Below, piece after piece: positions 55,556 to 64,000 of a DNA stretch of 64,000 bases. Source of the stretch: Rhabditoides inermis (Eukaryota; Nematoda; Chromadorea; Rhabditida; Rhabditidae); contig CAWZYM010000372.1 in the NCBI GenBank assembly GCA_963966185.1, forward strand, positions 1-64,000. Reading direction: 5' to 3'. Numbering within the stretch: the stretch's first letter is position 1; the number at the start of each line of letters is the position of its first letter. The notes beneath the pieces were generated by a model, which was not told where the DNA came from, made no database searches, and saw nothing but the letters and a program-made list of their open reading frames with translations. A program made the position numbers and the translations under genes.

Positions 55556-58500
55556 GTGGATAAAACCTCCCGCCAGAACTGCTGCTCCCTCCTCCGCCGC
55601 CCCCGCCCGAACTGCTGCTCCCTCCTCCGCCGCCCCCGCCAGAACTGCTGCTCCCTCCTCCGCCGCCCCCGCCAGAACTGCTGCTCCCTCCTCCGCCGCC
55701 CCCCGCCAGAACTGCTGTTGCCTCCTCCGCCGCCCCTTCAGAACTGCTGCTCCCTCCTCCGCCGCCCCCGCCAGAACTGCTGTTCTCTTCCCCGCCGCCC
55801 CTCCAGAACTGCTGTTCTCTTCTCCGCCGCCACTCCAGAACTGCTGCTCCCTCCTCCACCGCCCCTCCAGAACTGCTGCTCCCTCCTCCGCCGCCCCCGC
55901 CAGAACTGCTGTTCTCTTCTCCGCCGCCCCTCCAGAACTGCTGTTCTCTTCTCCGCCGCCCCTCCAGAACTGCTGCTCCCTCTTCCGCCGCCCCTCCAGA
56001 ACTGCTGTTCTCTTCTCCGCCGCCCCCGCCAGAACTGCTGTTGCCTCCTCCGCCGCCCCCGCCAGAACTGCTGCTCCCTCCTCCGCCGCCCCTCCAGAAC
56101 TGCTGCTCCCTTCTCCGCCGCCCCCGCCAGAACTGCTGTTCCCTCCTCCGCCGCCCCTCCAGAACTGCTGCTTCCTCCTCCGCCGCCCCTCCAGAACTGC
56201 TGTTCCCTCCTCCGCCGCCCCTCCAGAACTGCTGTTCCCTTCTCCGAATGTAACAGTGGAAATCACTTCAAAATGAGGAAAAGTGCTTCATCCGGGAAAA
56301 GTCGTTTTTGAGCATTCTAGCGCGCGGGGACATCCAGTACAAACGAGAGGGCGCTGGCGCGCCCTCTCTAATTCACAAAACATTCGGGCAAGCATGAAAA
56401 GTATGTGGATAAAACCTCCCGCCAGAACTGCTGCTCCCTCCTCCGCCGCCCCCGCCCGAACTGCTGCTCCCTCCTCCGCCGCCCCCGCCAGAACTGCTGC
56501 TCCCTCCTCCGCCGCCCCCGCCAGAACTGCTGCTCCCTCCTCCGCCGCCCCCGCCAGAACTGCTGCTCCCTCCTCCGCCGCCCCCCGCCAGAACTGCTGT
56601 TGCCTCCTCCGCCGCCCCTTCAGAACTGCTGCTCCCTCCTCCGCCGCCCCCGCCAGAACTGCTGTTCTCTTCCCCGCCGCCCCTCCAGAACTGCTGTTCT
56701 CTTCTCCGCCGCCACTCCAGAACTGCTGCTCCCTCCTCCACCGCCCCTCCAGAACTGCTGCTCCCTCCTCCGCCGCCCCCGCCAGAACTGCTGTTCTCTT
56801 CTCCGCCGCCCCTCCAGAACTGCTGTTCTCTTCTCCGCCGCCCCTCCAGAACTGCTGCTCCCTCCTCCGCCGCCCCTCCAGAACTGCTGTTCTCTTCTCC
56901 GCCGCCCCCGCCAGAACTGCTGTTGCCTGTTCCCTCCTCCGCCGCCCCTCCAGAACTGCTGCTTCCTCCTCCGCCAGAACTGCTGTTCTCTTCCCCGCCG
57001 CCCCTCCAGAACTGCTGTTCTCTTCTCCGCCGCCACTCCAGAACTGCTGCTCCCTCCTCCACCGCCCCTCCAGAACTGCTGCTCCCTCCTCCGCCGCCCC
57101 CGCCAGAACTGCTGTTCTCTTCTCCGCCGCCCCTCCAGAACTGCTGTTCTCTTCTCCGCCGCCCCTCCAGAACTGCTGCTCCCTCCTCCGCCGCCCCTCC
57201 AGAACTGCTGTTCTCTTCTCCGCCGCCCCCGCCAGAACTGCTGTTGCCTCCTCCGCCGCCCCCGCCAGAACTGCTGCTCCCTCCTCCGCCGCCCCTCCAG
57301 AACTGCTGCTCCCTTCTCCGCCGCCCCCGCCAGAACTGCTGTTCCCTCCTCCGCCGCCCCGCCAGAACTGCTGCTCCCTCCTCCGCCGCCCCCGCCCGAA
57401 CTGCTGCTCCCTCCTCCGCCGCCCCCGCCAGAACTGCTGCTCCCTCCTCCGCCGCCCCCGCCAGAACTGCTGCTCCCTCCTCCGCCGCCCCCGCCAGAAC
57501 TGCTGCTCCCTCCTCCGCCGCCCCCGCCAGAACTGCTGCTCCCTCCTCCGCCGCCCCCCGCCAGAACTGCTGTTGCCTCCTCCGCCGCCCCTTCAGAACT
57601 GCTGCTCCCTCCTCCGCCGCCCCCGCCAGAACTGCTGTTCTCTTCCCCGCCGCCACTCCAGAACTGCTGCTCCCTCCTCCACCGCCCCTCCAGAACTGCT
57701 GCTCCCTCCTCCACCGCCCCTCCAGAACTGCTGCTCCCTCCTCCGCCGCCCCCGCCAGAACTGCTGTTCTCTTCTCCGCCGCCCCTCCAGAACTGCTGTT
57801 CTCTTCTCCGCCGCCCCTCCAGAACTGCTGCTCCCTCCTCCGCCGCCCCTCCAGAACTGATGTTCTCTTCTCCGCCGCCCCCGCCAGAACTGCTGTTGCC
57901 TCCTCCGCCGCCCCCGCCAGAACTGCTGCTCCCTCCTCCGCCGCCCCTCCAGAACTGCTGCTCCCTTCTCCGCCGCCCCCGCCAGAACTGCTGCTCCCTC
58001 CTCCGCCGCCCCCGCCCGAACTGCTGCTCCCTCCTCCGCCGCCCCCGCCAGAACTGCTGCTCCCTCCTCCGCCGCCCCCGCCAGAACTGCTGCTCCCTCC
58101 TCCGCCGCCCCCGCCAGAACTGCTGCTCCCTCCTCCGCCGCCCCCCGCCAGAACTGCTGTTGCCTCCTCCGCCGCCCCTTCAGAACTGCTGCTCCCTCCT
58201 CCGCCGCCCCCGCCAGAACTGCTGTTCTCTTCCCCGCCGCCCCTCCAGAACTGCTGTTCTCTTCTCCGCCGCCACTCCAGAACTGCTGCTCCCTCCTCCA
58301 CCGCCCCTCCAGAACTGCTGCTCCCTCCTCCGCCGCCCCCGCCAGAACTGCTGTTCTCTTCTCCGCCGCCCCTCCAGAACTGCTGTTCTCTTCTCCGCCG
58401 CCCCTCCAGAACTGCTGCTCCCTCCTCCGCCGCCCCTCCAGAACTGCTGTTCTCTTCTCCGCCGCCCCCGCCAGAACTGCTGTTGCCTCCTCCGCCGCCC

Positions 58501-60553
58501 CCGCCAGAACTGCTGCTCCCTCCTCCGCCGCCCCTCCAGAACTGCTGCTCCCTTCTCCGCCGCCCCCGCCAGAACTGCTGTTCCCTCCTCCGCCGCCCCT
58601 CCAGAACTGCTGCTTCCTCCTCCGCCGCCCCTCCAGAACTGCTGTTCCCTCCTCCGCCGCCCCTCCAGAACTGCTGTTCCCTTCTCCGAATGTAACAGTG
58701 GAAATCACTTCAAAATGAGGAAAAGTGCTTCATCCGGGAAAAGTCGTTTTTGAGCATTCTAGCGCGCGGGGACATCCAGTACAAACGAGAGGGCGCTGGC
58801 GCGCCCTCTCTAATTCACAAAACATTCGGGCAAGCATGAAAAGTATGTGGATAAAACCTCCCGCCAGAACTGCTGCTCCCTCCTCCGCCGCCCCCGCCCG
58901 AACTGCTGCTCCCTCCTCCGCCGCCCCCGCCAGAACTGCTGCTCCCTCCTCCGCCGCCCCCGCCAGAACTGCTGCTCCCTCCTCCGCCGCCCCCGCCAGA
59001 ACTGCTGCTCCCTCCTCCGCCGCCCCCCGCCAGAACTGCTGTTGCCTCCTCCGCCGCCCCTTCAGAACTGCTGCTCCCTCCTCCGCCGCCCCCGCCAGAA
59101 CTGCTGTTCTCTTCCCCGCCGCCCCTCCAGAACTGCTGTTCTCTTCTCCGCCGCCACTCCAGAACTGCTGCTCCCTCCTCCACCGCCCCTCCAGAACTGC
59201 TGCTCCCTCCTCCGCCGCCCCCGCCAGAACTGCTGTTCTCTTCTCCGCCGCCCCTCCAGAACTGCTGTTCTCTTCTCCGCCGCCCCTCCAGAACTGCTGC
59301 TCCCTCCTCCGCCGCCCCTCCAGAACTGCTGTTCTCTTCTCCGCCGCCCCCGCCAGAACTGCTGTTGCCTGTTCCCTCCTCCGCCGCCCCTCCAGAACTG
59401 CTGCTTCCTCCTCCGCCAGAACTGCTGTTCTCTTCCCCGCCGCCCCTCCAGAACTGCTGTTCTCTTCTCCGCCGCCACTCCAGAACTGCTGCTCCCTCCT
59501 CCACCGCCCCTCCAGAACTGCTGCTCCCTCCTCCGCCGCCCCCGCCAGAACTGCTGTTCTCTTCTCCGCCGCCCCTCCAGAACTGCTGTTCTCTTCTCCG
59601 CCGCCCCTCCAGAACTGCTGCTCCCTCCTCCGCCGCCCCTCCAGAACTGCTGTTCTCTTCTCCGCCGCCCCCGCCAGAACTGCTGTTGCCTCCTCCGCCG
59701 CCCCCGCCAGAACTGCTGCTCCCTCCTCCGCCGCCCCTCCAGAACTGCTGCTCCCTTCTCCGCCGCCCCCGCCAGAACTGCTGTTCCCTCCTCCGCCGCC
59801 CCGCCAGAACTGCTGCTCCCTCCTCCGCCGCCCCCGCCCGAACTGCTGCTCCCTCCTCCGCCGCCCCCGCCAGAACTGCTGCTCCCTCCTCCGCCGCCCC
59901 CGCCAGAACTGCTGCTCCCTCCTCCGCCGCCCCCGCCAGAACTGCTGCTCCCTCCTCCGCCGCCCCCGCCAGAACTGCTGCTCCCTCCTCCGCCGCCCCC
60001 CGCCAGAACTGCTGTTGCCTCCTCCGCCGCCCCTTCAGAACTGCTGCTCCCTCCTCCGCCGCCCCCGCCAGAACTGCTGTTCTCTTCCCCGCCGCCACTC
60101 CAGAACTGCTGCTCCCTCCTCCACCGCCCCTCCAGAACTGCTGCTCCCTCCTCCACCGCCCCTCCAGAACTGCTGCTCCCTCCTCCGCCGCCCCCGCCAG
60201 AACTGCTGTTCTCTTCTCCGCCGCCCCTCCAGAACTGCTGTTCTCTTCTCCGCCGCCCCTCCAGAACTGCTGCTCCCTCCTCCGCCGCCCCTCCAGAACT
60301 GATGTTCTCTTCTCCGCCGCCCCCGCCAGAACTGCTGTTGCCTCCTCCGCCGCCCCCGCCAGAACTGCTGCTCCCTCCTCCGCCGCCCCTCCAGAACTGC
60401 TGCTCCCTTCTCCGCCGCCCCCGCCAGAACTGCTGTTCCCTCCTCCGCCGCCCCTCCAGAACTGCTGCTTCCTCCTCCGCCGCCCCTCCAGAACTGCTGT
60501 TCCCTCCTCCGCCGCCCCTCCAGAACTGCTGTTCCCTTCTCCGCCGCCCCTCC
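55556..60553. repeat. GC-rich 32/33-bp minisatellite in higher-order blocks
   Basis: Unit about AGAACTGCTGCTCCCTCCTC plus CGCCGCCCCCGCC (33 bp), with a 32-bp variant using CTCC in place of CCGCC. Blocks at 55556-56247, 56405-58688 and 58850-60553 are separated by a near-identical spacer of about 155 bp (the end of R1 with its flank). Block starts 56283 and 58725 are 2442 bp apart and the following sequence repeats almost exactly. ORFs are open in several frames on both strands because the unit lacks stops; 32/33-bp mixing shifts frame, so it is not a protein gene. Confidence 0.9.
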
Positions 60554-60993
60554 AACTGAGTAAGTTAACACAGAGAAGTTATTGGTGTTGTAGTGATCAG
60601 TGTTATCACATCAACTCCACTCTCCACTTTAGTCGGTTATAGTAAGAGAATAGAGCACTCAACCTCACTAATGGTCGCTTATTGTTGGAGATACCCTGCG
60701 GATTATGTTGTGAAGCTATTGTTTCAACGTTTACTTACGCTCATATTTACTTACACGATCAGTTGCAGAAACCATGAAGATGAAACGTATCATATCCAAT
60801 TCGATACAGCATTATCACCCGCCTTCCTAATAGCGTCTACTCGAATAAACGTGCCTGCGGCATAATCCGACCTCACACTCCAATTACAGTATCTCTTTCT
60901 CTCTCTAATTACAGTCGTACCGCAACTCTAACTGCGCCTTCATCTCCCCCACTGACTGCTTCTACTCCAATTCGATCACCGTTCGCAGTTCAT
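60554..60993. other. Flank between satellite and next gene
   Basis: Unique-looking sequence with no supported exon. An acceptor at about 60915 opens an exon whose first frame conflicts with the downstream frame, so 60915-60993 may be 5' UTR. Confidence 0.4.
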
Positions 60994-62640
60994 CATGCCT
61001 CCCCGAGTCTACTTCCTCGCCGCTCTACCAAACCCCGACGATTTCCAGTTGCGTGCGGAAATCATGCAGGTCAGTTCATCGGATACGATTCAGTACTAAA
61101 CCCATACGTTTCAGTTCTTCTCTCTTCGCGGAGTGACGTCACAAGTCTTCTCCTCGGATGTGCTCTACAACGAGCCGGCTGCATCTGCCAAGCGATGCGG
61201 GTGCTATACGGAAGGGAGGTGAGCTAGAAATTGACAATTGACCAGTATACAGGTCGAATGATTGTGATAGTATGGCACGTTTCAAACCCATTACATCTTT
61301 TCCAGCCGGAAGTGCGGCGAGTGCGCGCGTCGATCGAACATCGGCAGGGTAGACTGCGCGTCGCAGACTGACGATCCGCCGACGACGACCGATGCTACGA
61401 CGTCCACTGACGTCGCAAAGTCTGAATGCACGGCGGTCGATCTAGATCTCAAACCGCAGCGTCAGGTGCGTGAGAGAAATATACAGTGTATACTTTGTTT
61501 GTTCAGATTGGAAGCGCTGCTATTTTCGCGTCGTCGAATGCGTGCACATTCGATTACTCTACGACGTCTGATCAGGTACGTTATCATAAGTGATCGAAAT
61601 TGTGGTCGTTTGAAACAGAAATCGATCTCGCGACCCTCCACAAGCTCATCAATTCGATGCCCCGCCGCTGCAAGGCCGATATCGTGAACAAGAGACACCT
61701 AATGGGAATTCGAAAATCTGCGATCAGATTAGCCGATGAGCGTTTCTCAATCAAGATGAACCTTTGTTTCTCCTTTCTGATTCAAGTTTACTGTGTTTTT
61801 GTACACTAAAAATCATTGACTTGATTAAGAAAATAGGCAACTGTATATTCAAATGAGCAAGTTGCAGATCGCCATCGAAGGGGCTAGGATGCCAAGAACG
61901 GATCCCCGTAGACAGAGCAGGCTCTTCACTGCGGGATTGATGGTGAGGCGGGGGCAACCTTGCGCTCGGTCTCTCTTTTTGACTGCTTCTAAACACTCGT
62001 CAACACGCTACAATGCCTCGTTATATCCCTTCGAAACACTTTGCAATTGGTTCGGAAGAGACTGACCGCACCTCAAAGCTGTCACGGCTACCGTAAGATA
62101 TATGGCAGGATGATGATGTGTGTGTTTGAGAGGGTGGCCAGCAGATCGCCGCCGACAGGGAGGAGGACGAGCCGCGCGAGCAGCATGGACGCGCAGCAGC
62201 CCAGGCGGGGCCGGCTCGAGAGGGCGCGCTCCGAGAGCCGCAGCCGCCTCGCCAACTACCTGGTGCGTGACCGCTGACAGCCCCGTAGCCCATCCCCTCT
62301 TCGTCCATTCTCACACACATTGTCATGTCCGAAACTGAGCTCTTTAGCGCACAACTGAACCTTTTCTCTGAACTGCAAATTGCCATCATTTGCATGAAAA
62401 GAGAACTGCGCGAAGCGTCGAATGGTTGGGTGAAGTGCAGCCCGATGTAGATTGTCGATGCACTCACATTTAGTGTGAGTGAGACTTGGATGGGAACCGT
62501 TGGGAGACGAGTGTTTTTGGTTGTGGGTGGAATATGACGAGAGTGTTTGCAGCTGACGGCAGGTCACTACGAGAGGGTGCTGGAGGAGGAGCCGGAAGCA
62601 GAGGGAGGAGAGCCAGCGACGCGCGAGGTGTGTCGCTCCT
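60994..62640 (+). CDS. Unidentified multi-exon gene, partly resolved
   Basis: Likely exons: 60994-61071 (ATG), about 61115-61220, 61306-61465, 61507-61575, 61619-61683, about 61868-61945, about 62150-62262 and about 62551-62630. The first three join in phase to give MPPRVYFLAALPNPDDFQLR, then a CGCYTEG and RKCGECARRS cysteine cluster and a Thr/Asp-rich stretch. The fourth-to-fifth junction does not match in phase (EIDLATLHKLINSMPRRCKA needs phase 1). Several introns are only about 40 nt long. No family was recognised. Later exons are charged, Arg/Glu-rich. Confidence 0.4.
62027..62077. mobile_element. Partial TTCGAAG MITE
   Basis: CCCTTCGAAACACTTTGC and GGAAGAGACTGACCGCACCT match the ends of 21665-21757. 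Small and probably old. Confidence 0.4.
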
Positions 62641-63035
62641 CATATCTAGACACTTATATCATCTAAGCGGCCCGCTGTGGAGTAGATGAGATGCAGTCGG
62701 AGAGAGTCAGTTCGCGACAGTAGGACGCGAAACAAAAGAGACAGACGGTTATGTTACTGTATGTCGAAGTGCCAGCGAGGTAGATCGAAAACTATAGCTC
62801 TGCCTTATAGGAAGTGTGTGCGTAGACATAAGCTACGCATTTTACAGTAATAAGATTTGCATGATATACTGTGTACAGATAACAGATTGTATTCAGATAA
62901 AACATAAAGAATGTGCATCACTACGTGTCGAAAAACTCTTCAAAAAGTGCAATTTTTTCGACTGTTTTTTTTAACATAGTGTTTTTTTACATACCGAAGC
63001 AATGTGAACACAATTAGAGATCGCACGGAAGAAGG

Positions 63036-63425
63036 GATTCTCTTTCGAAAAGTACACGAGTAAAGAGGAGTGGTTTGTTTTGATCTAATTCAACAAAAGC
63101 ACATGCATAAAATCTCTTCGCAGCTGACTAAAATTTCAAAACAAACCTGCTCTTTCGAACGATGTTTTAAAACTCTAATTGTTTTCTTGTTAGCATGTTG
63201 AGTTCAGGTATTCAGGATACTGTTATTCCCAACAAGTAACTTGCAACAAAATGTATGACACGATTATAGTGCATACTATATTTTTCATCGATCAGAAAGA
63301 GCAGGTTTGTTTTTAAATTTTAGTCAGCTGCGAAGAGATTTTATGCATGTGTTGAATTTTATTTTGTTGAATTAGATCAAAACAAACCACTCCTCTTTAC
63401 TCGTGTACTTTTCGAAAGAGAATGG
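63036..63425. mobile_element. Foldback element, about 390 bp
   Basis: The left arm (63036-63160) begins ATTCTCTTTCGAAAAGTACA and the right arm (63294-63425) is its reverse complement. Internal matches include AAAATCTCTTCGCAGCTGAC. The terminus resembles that of R1 (ATCTTTCAAAAGTAC), so the two may share a transposase family. Confidence 0.7.
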
Positions 63426-63639
63426 ATGTCCTTTTCTCAAATTTCTAAGAAATTGTTTTTCAGGTTGATGTGCCGAACATGTTATGTATACATATTCGAA
63501 ACTTTAGAAAACGTATCCTGAATATGGAAACGCACTGCTTTGTCGAATCGCTCGTGCGCCTGCCAATGCCAGTCTCTCATTGACACGCGCTATTTCGCGT
63601 CTCTCTCCTCTTACCCACTCACTCCGCTCCGCACACTCC

Positions 63640-63800
63640 CCTCCCCCCACAGTTTTCGCGCCAAAACTGGGGCGGTGGCCTGGACGGCGAGCCGACACGA
63701 GAGTGGGTGAACGAAGGGCGGGGCATGCGCTCAGCCAATCAGAGTGCGCACGCAAGAGAGCCGAGCGACCAATGAGCGCAAAGTGCAGTGGGCGGAGCTT
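63640..63800. promoter_or_regulatory. Promoter-like GC-box and CCAAT-box cluster
   Basis: GGGCGGGGC (63717-63725) and GGGCGGAGC (63791-63799) with CCAAT-type boxes AGCCAATCAG (63734-63743) and GACCAATGAG (63768-63777), in a locally GC-rich region. This is a typical CpG-type animal promoter arrangement. No gene start is visible before the window ends; direction unknown. Confidence 0.4.
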
Positions 63801-64000
63801 ACGTGATGCACACCGTCGTCGCCGCCGCCGCCGTCGTAAACACGTTTAGTGGCAAAGCGGGAGAGAGCAAGAGAGGGCGGTTTTTGGATGCCGCAACCGA
63901 TATTGGTTTCACGAATCATACTCATAGGTCTTACAAAGTGATATTCTAACAAATAACGCACACTAATTAAGTATATTGTATTAGAATAGAGAAATCGTGT
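63801..64000. other. Right window edge
   Basis: No feature recognised. A possible 5' exon of the next gene could lie here or just beyond. Confidence 0.3.

Noticed and set aside
55556..60553. CRISPR-like array
   Set aside because: Units are contiguous without unique spacers, and the context is an animal genome.
55434..60642. Very long Pro/Leu/Ala-rich and Ser/Gly-rich ORFs (up to 782 codons) on both strands
   Set aside because: They follow a stop-free 32/33-bp minisatellite and are open in several frames at once. The 32-bp variants shift frame, so no single protein repeat is preserved.

Overview
The window is eukaryotic, animal-type DNA. Its genes are split into short exons by GT...AG introns, microsatellites are dense, and several classes of mobile element are nested in one another. 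Several coding starts lie only a few bases after a 3' splice-acceptor-like site, as in animals that trans-splice a leader RNA. Paired ShK-type cysteine modules, a tandem pair of GNAT acetyltransferases and a CAND1-type exon fit an invertebrate, perhaps a nematode or another trans-splicing worm. The sequence alone does not fix the phylum.

Layout. At 68-4106 (+) is a 13-exon gene of unknown function with a leucine-rich, F-box/LRR-like feel. Convergent to it are two complete GNAT N-acetyltransferase paralogs on the minus strand. Paralog A (8428-4685, 8 exons, 214 aa) and paralog B (19288-9480, 8 exons, 225 aa) were rebuilt exon by exon with consistent splice phases. B's fourth intron holds a 4.6-kb LINE that is itself interrupted by a Penelope-like element (PLE). 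From 21.8 to 25.5 kb on the plus strand are a gene with two ShKT modules, a cysteine-rich terminal exon, a 123-codon ORF and a three-exon membrane protein. From 26 to 40 kb is gene-poor sequence with foldback elements, purine and pyrimidine tracts, a degenerate TTCGGG repeat and a few candidate exons.

From 40.7 to 60.5 kb is a mobile-element island. In order it holds: a LINE (+); one CAND1-like exon at 43653-43762; a 5'-truncated PLE; a minus-strand LINE with ORF1 and ORF2, the latter broken by a TTAA-target MITE; a PLE with an intact 936-codon ORF; a foldback composite with an 18-bp flanking direct repeat; and 5 kb of a GC-rich 32/33-bp minisatellite in higher-order blocks. Beyond it are exons of one more unresolved gene (60.9-62.6 kb), a foldback element and a promoter-like GC/CCAAT-box region near 63.7 kb.

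Most unusual: (1) the intact PLE has its GIY-YIG endonuclease N-terminal to the reverse transcriptase; (2) its 3' region, and that of a diverged PLE relative, carries a hammerhead-like hairpin whose outer stem covaries; (3) at least six inverted-repeat elements carry tRNA-like Pol III A/B boxes; (4) exon edges of both GNAT paralogs, including the acetyl-CoA-binding motif, are repeated as decayed copies in the neighbouring introns. Exon models come from reading splice sites and frames by eye and need RNA evidence.
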